From positions 1 to 64,000 of the forward strand of contig JFHF01000026.1 of NCBI GenBank assembly GCA_000648925.1: 64,000 nt of DNA. Direction: 5' to 3'. The stretch comes from Caballeronia jiangsuensis. GTDB lineage: Bacteria; Pseudomonadota; Gammaproteobacteria; Burkholderiales; Burkholderiaceae. This document shows positions 17,915 through 25,394 of the stretch, in pieces. The position numbers and the translations under genes are program-made. The notes beneath the pieces are model-generated. The model worked only from the letters and a program-made list of their open reading frames with translations, was not told the DNA's origin and did not search any database. How positions within the stretch are numbered: position 1 is the first letter of the stretch; every line of letters begins with the position of its first letter.

Positions 17915-19198
17915 TCAGACCGTGACGGTCACGACGAGCCCGCGCGGCGCGGCATCGGCGAGCTCGACCTTCGCGCCCATGCGCGCCGCGATCGTGCCGA
18001 CGATCGAAAGGCCGAGGCCCGAGCCGTCCACGTCGCTGCCGAGCACGCGATAGAACGGATCGAAGACGCGCGCGCGTTCCTCGGGCGCGATGCCGGGGCC
18101 GCTATCCTCGATGCGAATCCACGGACGCTTGTTCGCGACGCCCGTCGCGAGATCCACGCGGCCGCCCGGTGGCGTGTAGCGAATCGCGTTGTCGACGAGA
18201 TTCTTCACCAGGATCGTGAGATCGGCTTGCGGCGCGTGGATGAACACGTCGTCGTCGCTCGACACGCCGATGTCGATGTCCTTCGCCTCCGCGAGCGGCA
18301 TCAGATCCTCCAGCACGTTGCGGAAGACTTCCTGCACGCGAAGCTGCGCCGTATCGGCGTCGGTGCGTTGCTGCAGGCGGGCGAGCGTCAGCAGTTGATG
18401 CAGCAGCGAACGCGTGCGCGCGAGACCGCGCCTGAGCGCATCGAGCTTCGCGCGCGCGGAGTCCGGCAGGTCGGACGCGCTCAGCCGCTCGGCCTGCAAC
18501 GACAGCGCGGTCAGTGGCGAGCGCAGTTCGTGCGCGGCATCGGCGACGAAGCGGCGTTGCAGCGCCACCGACGCCTCCACGCGCGCGAGCAGCCGGTTGA
18601 TCGCGACGACGAAGGGCGCGATTTCGCTCGGCAGCGCATCGCCGGAGAGCGCGGAGAGATCGTGCTCGGGGCGCGTGTCGAGACCGGCGGACAGCGCGGC
18701 GAGCGGCCGGAACATGCGTCGCACGATCAGATGCAGCGCCGCGAGCAGCACGAGCGCGAGCGCGGCGAAGGGCGTCACGGTGGCGAGCGCGCCGTTGCGG
18801 GCAAGCTCGTCCCGGCCCGCCGTCTTCTGGCCGATCACGACGCGGGTGCCGTCGTCGAGCGTGTTGATGGCAAGACGCCACGGGGTGCCATCGACGATCG
18901 CGTTTTGCAGACCGTCGGGCAAACCGGGCGCGAGCGACAGCGGCGTGCGCTCGGCGATCGTCTGAATGATCAGCTTCGATTCGGGGTCCGCGCCACCGAC
19001 GTCGACGAGCGCCTCACGTTCCATCACGGCGAGCGTGCGCGGCGTCACGAGCGCGGCGATCTGCTTCAACTGGCCGTCCTGCAACTCGTTGGCCTCGTGG
19101 AACGCCGTCTTGAAAGCGATGACGCCGCCCGCCGCCGCGATCACGACGATCAGCGCCGACAGCCAGGCCGACAGCCTGAACTGAAGCGAACGCGTCAT
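17915..19198 (-). CDS. Sensor histidine kinase, PmrB/QseC-like
   Basis: A 427-residue membrane kinase. Membrane segments lie at about residues 10-30 and 138-160 and enclose a periplasmic sensor region of roughly 110 residues. A HAMP-like linker follows, then HisKA with His223 in FVADAAHELRSPLTAL, and an HATPase domain (NLVDNAIRYTPPGG, EDSGPGIAPEERARVFDPFYR, GSGLGLSIV). Its start overlaps the stop of the response-regulator gene by four bases (ATGA), so the two are co-translated. The architecture matches the QseC/PmrB group, which senses envelope stress, cationic peptides or metals. The actual ligand is not readable from the sequence. Confidence 0.93.
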   Translation of the reverse strand: MTRSLQFRLSAWLSALIVVIAAAGGVIAFKTAFHEANELQDGQLKQIAALVTPRTLAVMEREALVDVGGADPESKLIIQTIAERTPLSLAPGLPDGLQNAIVDGTPWRLAINTLDDGTRVVIGQKTAGRDELARNGALATVTPFAALALVLLAALHLIVRRMFRPLAALSAGLDTRPEHDLSALSGDALPSEIAPFVVAINRLLARVEASVALQRRFVADAAHELRSPLTALSLQAERLSASDLPDSARAKLDALRRGLARTRSLLHQLLTLARLQQRTDADTAQLRVQEVFRNVLEDLMPLAEAKDIDIGVSSDDDVFIHAPQADLTILVKNLVDNAIRYTPPGGRVDLATGVANKRPWIRIEDSGPGIAPEERARVFDPFYRVLGSDVDGSGLGLSIVGTIAARMGAKVELADAAPRGLVVTVTV

Positions 19199-19857
19199 GG
19201 CTGCTTCGAAACCATCCAGCCCACGCCGCGCACGTTCTTGATCGCGGCGGCGCCGAGCTTCTTGCGCAGCGAATGGATCAGAAATTCGACCGCGTTGCTT
19301 TCCACTTCTTCGTTCCAGCCGTAGATGCGGTCTTCGAGTTCCGCGCGCGAGAGGATTGCGCCGGGCCGGATCATCAGCGATTGCAGCAGCGCGAATTCGC
19401 GGCTCGAGAGGCGAGTCGCGATCTCGCCGGAGGTGGCTTCGCGCGTCGCCGGATCGAGCGTGAGCACGCCGTTCGTCATGAGCGGCGCGGCCTGTCCGCC
19501 ACGGCGGCGGATCACCGCGCGCATGCGCGCTTTCAGCTCGGAGATGTCGAAGGGCTTGATGAGGTAGTCGTCGGCGCCTTCGTCGAGACCGCGAATGCGC
19601 TCTTCGACGGAATCCCGCGCGGTGATGATGATGAGCGGCACGTGATGCGCCCCGCGGCGCACGGCGCGCAGCACGTCGATGCCGTCCGCGCCGGGCAGGC
19701 CGAGGTCGAGCAGGATCGCATCGTAGACGTGCGTGGTGAGGCTCGTCAGCGCGAGCTTGCCGTCGCGCACCCAGTCGACGGCATAGCTGCTTTCGCGCAG
19801 TTCGTCCCGCACGGATTCACCGATCATGCGGTCGTCTTCGACGAGCAATACCCTCAT
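19195..19857 (-). CDS. OmpR-family response regulator, PmrA/QseB-like
   Basis: A 220-residue regulator. The receiver domain has an acidic pocket (VEDD at residues 6-9), phospho-acceptor Asp51 in ILLDLGLPGADG and a KPF lysine near residue 101. The C-terminal winged helix carries SREFALLQSLM and RKKLGAAAIKNVRGVGWM. The ATG at 19857 is where homology starts. Partner of the overlapping kinase gene. A PmrA-type direct repeat lies upstream (19971-19987), consistent with autoregulation. Confidence 0.95.
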   Translation of the reverse strand: MRVLLVEDDRMIGESVRDELRESSYAVDWVRDGKLALTSLTTHVYDAILLDLGLPGADGIDVLRAVRRGAHHVPLIIITARDSVEERIRGLDEGADDYLIKPFDISELKARMRAVIRRRGGQAAPLMTNGVLTLDPATREATSGEIATRLSSREFALLQSLMIRPGAILSRAELEDRIYGWNEEVESNAVEFLIHSLRKKLGAAAIKNVRGVGWMVSKQP

Positions 19858-19951
19858 GGCGTGTCTCCGGGCGGTCATGGCTTTCGACGACGCGTGACGG
19901 TGGCGGATGGCGCTAGCTTCATCTTGCGGGTCTTCGCGTTCAGGGAAGCCG

Positions 19952-19987
19952 CAAGCGTAGTGGAGGGAAGCTTAGGAAATGCTTAGG
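19952..19987 (-). promoter_or_regulatory. PmrA/QseB-type box and promoter of the two-component operon
   Basis: On the plus strand: CAAGCGTAGTGG (19952-19963), seven bases, CTTAGG, five bases, CTTAGG (19971-19987). The 11-base-period direct repeat matches the PmrA-family consensus YTTAAK-N5-YTTAAK. Read on the minus strand, the repeat occupies the -35 region, with a TACGCT -10-like hexamer inside the 12-base block, directed at the response regulator. The same 12-base block, spacing and repeat recur at 37737-37772. Confidence 0.65.
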
Positions 19988-20117
19988 GAGTTTCGATGCG
20001 GTGCTCGGTGTCGCCGGTTAAGCATCCCATAAGGTACGAGCGCCGAAAATATTGGTTTCTCCCTGAATGCGGATCGTTCCGGCGCGTCGCTCGTGCCGCC
20101 CGTTTCCGCCGGCGCCC

Positions 20118-20810
20118 ATGCCTTCCACCCTTCGCATCCCCGAGCTTCATGCCGCGGAGGTTCCGTGGCGCTACTACGATCTCGCCAAGTCGCGCGTGCA
20201 GATCCACGAACCACCCGCGCCCGGCGAGGTCTGTCTTTGGCTCGTGCCGAGCGAGTTTCGCTTTGCGTCGGCATCGAATATCGGGAGCTGGCTCAGCCTC
20301 GCCGAGCGCAAGCGCGCGCGGCTGCATCCGAATTCGGCGCTCGGGCGGCGGTTCGGCGTCGCCCGCGCGACGCTGCGCCTCGTGCTCTCGCACATGCTCG
20401 GTTGCGAGCCGCACGAAGTGGGCGTGGACGACGGACCCGGTGAACGCGTCGTCGTCACGCATCCGTCCGCTGGCGGCGCGATATATGTCGATGTCGCGTA
20501 CTCGGGCATCTGGATCGTGATCGCGGTGGCATCGACGAGAATAGGGCTTGGACTGACCGTCGAGACGGCCGGCGCCCGCGATGCGGCCGCCAGAAAGCTC
20601 ATGTGGGACGAAGCGGCGCGGATCGGCAGAACGCGCGCGGCACACGGCGAAGCGGGCGACGACGCCGCGCCGGCCGGCTGGCACACCCTCACGCTGCCGA
20701 TGCCCGGCGAAATATGCGGCGTGCTCGTCGTGGAGAAGTCCGTCGCGCGTGTGCAGGCGTTCGGGTGGGACAGACCGTTCGAAGCGGAGGCCAGCGCGGC
20801 AGCGTCCTGA
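20118..20810 (+). CDS. Degenerate 4'-phosphopantetheinyl transferase-like protein
   Basis: A 230-residue protein whose N-terminal half resembles Sfp/AcpT-type phosphopantetheinyl transferases: ERKRARLHPNSALGRRFGVARATLRLVLSHMLG at about residues 71-103 corresponds to the LS..E..R..RF...R..LR..L segment. The C-terminal half lacks the catalytic W-x-x-KE-(A/S) signature: the corresponding region reads KLMWDEAARIGRTRAAHG. It is either an inactive relative or a repurposed fold. The start at 20118 is chosen by homology; the ribosome binding site is poor. It is followed after 41 bases by the PAP2 gene. Confidence 0.6.
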   Translation: MPSTLRIPELHAAEVPWRYYDLAKSRVQIHEPPAPGEVCLWLVPSEFRFASASNIGSWLSLAERKRARLHPNSALGRRFGVARATLRLVLSHMLGCEPHEVGVDDGPGERVVVTHPSAGGAIYVDVAYSGIWIVIAVASTRIGLGLTVETAGARDAAARKLMWDEAARIGRTRAAHGEAGDDAAPAGWHTLTLPMPGEICGVLVVEKSVARVQAFGWDRPFEAEASAAAS

Positions 20811-20851
20811 GCCCGCGCGAGCGACGGGCAATTGGGGAGAAACAGGACATC

Positions 20852-21607
20852 ATGGAATACACGACGCTCGCGCAACGGCATGCGGTCGAGATCATCGCGA
20901 TTGTGCTCTTCGTCGTTCCTGCCGTTGCGGCCTTCGGGTGGGCGTGGGCCGCGCGCGAAACGCGGACGTCGGGGCGGGCCGTCGCAATGTGGGCGCTCGT
21001 GACGGTCGCGTTCGGCGCGACGGTGTTCGTCGCCATTGCGACGCGCATTGCACACGGCACGGCGTTTTCATCGGCGGATCAGCGTTTGCTCGACGCGGTG
21101 CGCGACGGCACGCCCGCACTCGCCGCGCGATGGTTCGCGAATCTCACGCATCTCGGCGATCCCTGGTTTCTCACGCTCGTGTGCGCGCTCATGTGCGCGG
21201 CGCTGATTCTCACGCGCCGCTTCGGCCTCGCCGTGTATTTCGCCGCGGTGACGAGCGCGGGCGGCCTGCTCAATCAGGCGCTCAAGGCGATGATGCGCCG
21301 CGACCGTCCCACCGGCTCGACGATGCCCTTGCCCGAAAGCTTCGCGTTTCCGAGCGGGCACACGTTCGGATCGATCGTCTGCTACGGCATGTGCGCGTAC
21401 GTGCTGCTGCGCCTTGCGCCGACGCGCCGCGATCCGCTCATCGTCGCGCTGGCGTGCTTCATCGTGCTGGCGATCGGAACGAGCCGCGTCGTGATCGGCG
21501 TGCATTTTCCCGGCGATGTGATCGGCGGCTTCGCGTCGGGCGGCGCGTGGCTCGCGGCGTGCATCGGCGTGGCGGAATTGGCGCGTCGGCGATCGCGCGA
21601 ATTTTAG
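20852..21607 (+). CDS. PAP2-superfamily membrane phosphatase
   Basis: A 251-residue integral membrane phosphatase with about six helices. The three PAP2 motifs are intact: KAMMRRDRP (KX6RP), PSGH in FAFPSGHTFG, and SRVVIGVHFPGD (SRX5HX3D). Such enzymes dephosphorylate undecaprenyl pyrophosphate, phosphatidylglycerophosphate or lipid A. It follows the PPTase-like gene and lies close to a PmrAB-like system whose regulon in other bacteria includes envelope-lipid enzymes, so a role in lipid A or undecaprenyl metabolism is plausible but unproven. The ATG at 20852 follows GGAGAAACAGGAC. Confidence 0.9.
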   Translation: MEYTTLAQRHAVEIIAIVLFVVPAVAAFGWAWAARETRTSGRAVAMWALVTVAFGATVFVAIATRIAHGTAFSSADQRLLDAVRDGTPALAARWFANLTHLGDPWFLTLVCALMCAALILTRRFGLAVYFAAVTSAGGLLNQALKAMMRRDRPTGSTMPLPESFAFPSGHTFGSIVCYGMCAYVLLRLAPTRRDPLIVALACFIVLAIGTSRVVIGVHFPGDVIGGFASGGAWLAACIGVAELARRRSREF

Positions 21608-21673
21608 GATTCGTTCGATTGTCCGGCTCTCGCGATGCCGATAGCTTCAGACCTTTTTGCGAGGACTGAAGCG

Positions 21674-21997
21674 ATGCTCAAAGCGAAAGCGGGTGGTGTG
21701 ATGGGACTGGTTCTGATCCTGATCGGCCTGAGCGGATGTTCGGCCCTCAGCAAGGATCCGGATCCGCAGGAATACATGAGCCGCGTGAAAGTTGGCATGA
21801 CGCGGGCGGACGTCGAAGACAATCTCGGGCCGCCCGATGGCAACTGGGGGCCGTGGCATTCGCAGTGCACCGAATATGCCTTCAAGGATCATGGCACCGA
21901 TCGATGGTCGGTCTATTACAGCAATCAGAATCGCGTCGTATATACGGAACACGCGGCGTGCAATGTGAAGCGGGCCAGGGAAGTCGGGCTTCGCTGA
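21674..21997 (+). CDS. Small lipoprotein with SmpA/BamE-like fold
   Basis: A 107-residue lipoprotein. A hydrophobic signal ends in the lipobox LSGC with Cys22. The mature part contains YMSRVKVGMTRADVEDNLGPPDG, resembling the SmpA/OmlA-BamE core (x-G-M-T-x-x-x-V-x-x-x-LG-x-P), followed by a tyrosine-rich strand and a second cysteine. It is smaller than BamE and probably an outer-membrane-anchored periplasmic protein of unknown role. The GAGG ribosome binding site supports the ATG at 21674. An intrinsic terminator follows. Confidence 0.8.
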   Translation: MLKAKAGGVMGLVLILIGLSGCSALSKDPDPQEYMSRVKVGMTRADVEDNLGPPDGNWGPWHSQCTEYAFKDHGTDRWSVYYSNQNRVVYTEHAACNVKRAREVGLR

Positions 21998-22010
21998 AAG
22001 CCAGCAACGA

Positions 22011-22038
22011 AAACCCCACGTGAGAACGTGGGGTTTTT
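22011..22038 (+). terminator. Rho-independent terminator
   Basis: An 11-bp perfect stem (22011-22021 with 22026-22036) closed by a GAGA tetraloop and followed by a T-tract ending at 22038. It terminates the lipoprotein transcript. Confidence 0.92.
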
Positions 22039-22162
22039 GTTTGAGCGGATCTCGAATGCTGTCGCGCCGAGAATCGACGATTTTCGCAAATACTATGAAA
22101 TGAGCATTCGAATCTGACCGCGCATTAGAAAATATACTTCTCCTGCGATCACGGAGAAGAAG

Positions 22163-22888
22163 ATGAGACGATTCAGCGCGTGGCTATTTGCATTATTGTT
22201 AGGAATACTGTTGAGTGGATGCGGCGCAGGCGATAGTTCCGACGCCGCGAATTCCGCAACCAGAAGCTCGACCGAGCAATCGAACGCGCAGGACAAAGCC
22301 ACGGCCAAGGGATTCGCGTTATCGACTGTCATCTGGAAGCAGCTTCCGATCGGCGTGTGCTGGGACCTGAGCAACGCCGATTTTGCGTTGTACGCCACTC
22401 AGCGCGACTGGAGCCGTCTCGCGGTCGAGGCGAGCTGGGAGGCGCATTCCGGCGTTACCTTCACGGGCTGGCAACAATGCACGAACGCCCCTAACTACTA
22501 CGGCATACGGATTTCGGTCGAGGACAGCGCCGCGACCGGGCCGCATACGCAAGGGCTCGGCACGATGCTGAACAACGTCGTCGGCGGAATGGTGCTCAAC
22601 TTCACTTTCAGGAACTGGAGTCCGAGTTGCATCGGCCGTGAAGAGTATTGCATCCGCAATATCGCCGCGCACGAGTTCGGCCACGCGATGGGTTTCGCGC
22701 ACGAGCAGAATCGGCCGGACACGCCGTCGACCTGTAATGAGCCCGCGCAGGGCAATTATGGCGACACGTTGATCGGCGCGTGGGATCTGGCGTCGATCAT
22801 GAACTACTGCAATCCCGATTGGAACGGCAACGGCCAGTTGAGCACGACGGATATCGTGATGGCGCAGATGTTTTACGGGCCGAAATGA
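22163..22888 (+). CDS. Astacin-like zinc metalloprotease lipoprotein
   Basis: A 241-residue predicted lipoprotein (lipobox LLSGC, Cys20) with a Ser/Thr-rich linker (about residues 22-48) and a compact metalloprotease domain. The zinc motif HEFGHAMGFAHEQNRPD has ligands His170, His174 and His180 and catalytic Glu171. It matches the astacin form HExxHxxGxxHE plus the following QxR. A Met-turn-like SIMNY follows at residues 211-215. Paired cysteines at 106, 156 and 163 suggest disulfides. It would act outside the inner membrane, anchored by lipid. The GGAGAAG ribosome binding site is good. The domain is shorter than eukaryotic astacins, and the substrate is unknown. Confidence 0.82.
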   Translation: MRRFSAWLFALLLGILLSGCGAGDSSDAANSATRSSTEQSNAQDKATAKGFALSTVIWKQLPIGVCWDLSNADFALYATQRDWSRLAVEASWEAHSGVTFTGWQQCTNAPNYYGIRISVEDSAATGPHTQGLGTMLNNVVGGMVLNFTFRNWSPSCIGREEYCIRNIAAHEFGHAMGFAHEQNRPDTPSTCNEPAQGNYGDTLIGAWDLASIMNYCNPDWNGNGQLSTTDIVMAQMFYGPK

Positions 22889-22928
22889 GTCGATAGCTGC
22901 GCGGACTACGCCGCAGCTTCAACCCCCA

Positions 22929-22944
22929 ATTTTGGATCCAAAAT
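22929..22944. promoter_or_regulatory. 16-bp perfect palindrome, candidate GntR operator
   Basis: ATTTTGGATCCAAAAT is a perfect 16-base palindrome 70 bases upstream of the first gene of the hydroxyproline operon. Short T-rich/A-rich dyads with this centre are typical of FCD-type GntR operators. The GntR regulator encoded at 29909-30598 at the end of the same operon is the obvious candidate ligand-responsive repressor. Assignment is inferred. Confidence 0.55.
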
Positions 22945-23013
22945 CCTTGATTCAATCTTAATATCGGCGCACAATCCCCCGGAACCGCACTCCATGCGAC
23001 CGAGGGAGCCCCC

Positions 23014-24324
23014 ATGACCGACCGCGCCAACGCTGTTGCGAACCCCTACGTTTCCAGCGAGTCACCGAAGACATCATCGAAATCCAGCCGCGCGGTCACC
23101 GCCGCCGTCGTCGGCAACATTCTCGAATGGTTCGATTTCGGCACCTACGCGTTCCTCGCCACCGTCATCGCCAAAGTAATGTTCCCGACAGGCGACGACT
23201 TCGCCGCGATGCTCGGCACCTTCGGCGCGTTCGGGCTCGGCTTCGCCGCGCGTCCGCTCGGCGCGATCATCTTCGGCTGGCTCGGCGACAAGAAAGGCCG
23301 CAAGTGGACGCTCACCTTCGTCATGCCGCTGATGGCCGCTGCCACGCTCTTCATGGCGCTGCTGCCGACGTATGCGTCCATCGGCATCATGGCGCCGATT
23401 CTGCTCGTCGCCGCGCGCATGTTGCAGGGCATTTCCGTCGGCGGCGAACTGGGCAACGCGGTCGCGTTTCTCGTCGAATGGGCGCCGCCCAACAAGCGCG
23501 GCTTCTACGGCAGCTTCCAGCAATGCAGCACGCTGGGCGGCATGTTGCTCGGCTCGGGCGCGGCCGCGCTCATGACGACGCTGCTCAGCCAGGACGCGCT
23601 GCTCGACTGGGGCTGGCGCGTGCCGTTCATCGTCGGTGCGATCGTGATCGGGCCGATCGGCTGGATCATCCGCAAGCGCAGCGAAGAGACGCCGGTGTAC
23701 CAGAGCGCCAGCGACGAAGCGCCCAAGGCGAAGGGCCGCGCGCCCGCGCTGCTCGGGCTGCAAGCGTGCGGACTCGTGATCGTGTGGACGGTCTCGCTCT
23801 ACGTGCTGCTCAACTATCTGCCGTCGTTCACGACGAAGTACGTCGGCATTCATTCGTCGACGGCGCTCTGGCTCAACACGGCGGGCCTCATCGTGATGAC
23901 CGCATCGATTCCGTTCTGGGGCGCGGCTTCCGACCGCTTCGGCCGCAAGCCCATCTATACGATCGGTTGCATCGCGTTTCTCGTGCTGCCGTACCCGATC
24001 TTCTACCTGATGCTCGAATACAAATCGGCGGCGATCGTCGGCGCGGTGCAGGTGCTGGGCGGCGTGATCATCGGCATCTTCTCGGGCGTCGGGCCGGCCG
24101 TGCTGTCCGAACTCTTTCCGACGAAAATCCGCACGACGTGGATGTCGATCGGCTACGGCATCGCCAACGCGGTGTTCGGCGGTTTCGCGCCGATGATCTC
24201 CATCGCGCTCATCAAGGCGACGGGCTCGCCGCTCTCGCCCGCGTACTTCGTGATGCTCGCCGCACTGCTTTCGACGATCACGGTCGTCACCATCAAGGAG
24301 ACGGCGCACGCGCCGCTGCAATAG
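23014..24324 (+). CDS. MFS transporter, proline/betaine (MHS) type
   Basis: A 436-residue metabolite:H+ symporter with twelve predicted helices. It has the MHS-family opening (AAVVGNILEWFDFGTYAFLA), the loop motif GWLGDKKGRKWTL (about residues 89-101) and GGELGNAVAFLVEWAP in helix 4-5, all typical of ProP-like carriers. As the first gene of a tight operon (two bases before the next start) whose enzymes degrade hydroxyproline, it is most likely the hydroxyproline or proline-betaine importer. The start codon follows a GGGAG ribosome binding site. Confidence 0.92.
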   Translation: MTDRANAVANPYVSSESPKTSSKSSRAVTAAVVGNILEWFDFGTYAFLATVIAKVMFPTGDDFAAMLGTFGAFGLGFAARPLGAIIFGWLGDKKGRKWTLTFVMPLMAAATLFMALLPTYASIGIMAPILLVAARMLQGISVGGELGNAVAFLVEWAPPNKRGFYGSFQQCSTLGGMLLGSGAAALMTTLLSQDALLDWGWRVPFIVGAIVIGPIGWIIRKRSEETPVYQSASDEAPKAKGRAPALLGLQACGLVIVWTVSLYVLLNYLPSFTTKYVGIHSSTALWLNTAGLIVMTASIPFWGAASDRFGRKPIYTIGCIAFLVLPYPIFYLMLEYKSAAIVGAVQVLGGVIIGIFSGVGPAVLSELFPTKIRTTWMSIGYGIANAVFGGFAPMISIALIKATGSPLSPAYFVMLAALLSTITVVTIKETAHAPLQ

Positions 24325-24326
24325 AC

Positions 24327-25394
24327 ATGCGCTGGAATCGAACGCTCACAGTAGTGAACTGCCACGCCGAAGGCGAAGTCGGCAACGTGGTGACGGGCGG
24401 CGTTTTCGACGTGCCCGGCGCGACCATGTTCGACAAGATGATGCATCTGGAAGAAGTGCGCGACGACCTGCGCCGCATCTGCATTTTCGAGCCGCGCGGC
24501 TCGGCCAATCAGACCGTGAACTTCCTGCTGCCCGCGACCGATCCGCGCGCGCAAATGGGTTACGTGATCGCGGAATCGACCGAGTATCCGGCGATGTCCG
24601 GCTCGAACACGATGTGCGTCGCCACCGTGCTGCTCGAAACCGGCATCCTGCCGATGGTCGAGCCCGTCACCGAACTCGTCCTCGAAGCGCCGGCGGGGCT
24701 GATCCATCTGAGCTGCGCGTGCGCGAACGGCAAGGTCACGAAGGTCGAGTTCACGAATCAGCCCGCGTTCGCCAATCATCTCGACAGAACGATCGAGGTC
24801 GAAGGCGTCGGCAGCCTGACCGTCGATGTCGGCTATGGCGGCATGACGTATGTGATCGTCGATGCGGAAAAGCTCGGCTTTCGCATCACGCCCGACGAGG
24901 CGCGCGAGCTGTGCGAACTCGGGCAGGTCATCAAGGCCGCGGCGGCGGCGCAGTTGCTTTCGCCGCATCCGTTGAATCCGCTCATCAAGGGCATCACGAT
25001 GACCGAGTTCGTCGGGCCGCTGTCGCGCGAGAACGGCGTGCTCAAATCGCGCAACACGGTGATCGTGTCGCCGGGGCGCTGCGACCGTTCGCCGTGCGGC
25101 ACGGGCACCTCGGCGCGGCTCGCGGTGATGCATGCGAAAGGGCTGATCGACGTGGGCGAGACCTTCCTGCACGAGTCGATCATCGGGTCGGTGTTCGAAA
25201 GCCGTATCGATTCGGTCACGCGCCTGGGCGACGTTCCCGCGGTCGTGCCGGTCGTTGCGGGGCAGGCGTGGATCACCGCGATTTCGCAGGTCGGCGTCGA
25301 TCCGACCGATCGCTTTCAGACCGGCTTCACGCTCGCGGATACGTGGTGCGAAGCCGTCGATGACAAGCTCATCAAGTCGCGTGCCGGCTCATGA
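24327..25394 (+). CDS. Proline racemase superfamily enzyme, Ser/Cys type
   Basis: A 355-residue member of the proline racemase superfamily. The first catalytic position is Ser91 (PAMSGSNTMC, where proline racemases have MCGH) and the second is Cys257 (DRSPCGTGTSAR). Ser/Cys variants are known in the superfamily and act on hydroxyprolines as epimerases rather than as canonical racemases. With an aconitase-X enzyme nearby, a role on 3-hydroxyproline is attractive. It differs from the Cys/Cys paralogue at 27553 in the same operon, so the two presumably have different substrates. It begins two bases after the transporter stop. Confidence 0.88.
   Translation: MRWNRTLTVVNCHAEGEVGNVVTGGVFDVPGATMFDKMMHLEEVRDDLRRICIFEPRGSANQTVNFLLPATDPRAQMGYVIAESTEYPAMSGSNTMCVATVLLETGILPMVEPVTELVLEAPAGLIHLSCACANGKVTKVEFTNQPAFANHLDRTIEVEGVGSLTVDVGYGGMTYVIVDAEKLGFRITPDEARELCELGQVIKAAAAAQLLSPHPLNPLIKGITMTEFVGPLSRENGVLKSRNTVIVSPGRCDRSPCGTGTSARLAVMHAKGLIDVGETFLHESIIGSVFESRIDSVTRLGDVPAVVPVVAGQAWITAISQVGVDPTDRFQTGFTLADTWCEAVDDKLIKSRAGS

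Noticed and set aside
22895..22918. Inverted repeat AGCTGCG...CGCAGCT after the astacin-like gene as a terminator
   Set aside because: A seven-bp stem with a ten-base loop and no T-tract. Too weak to call.
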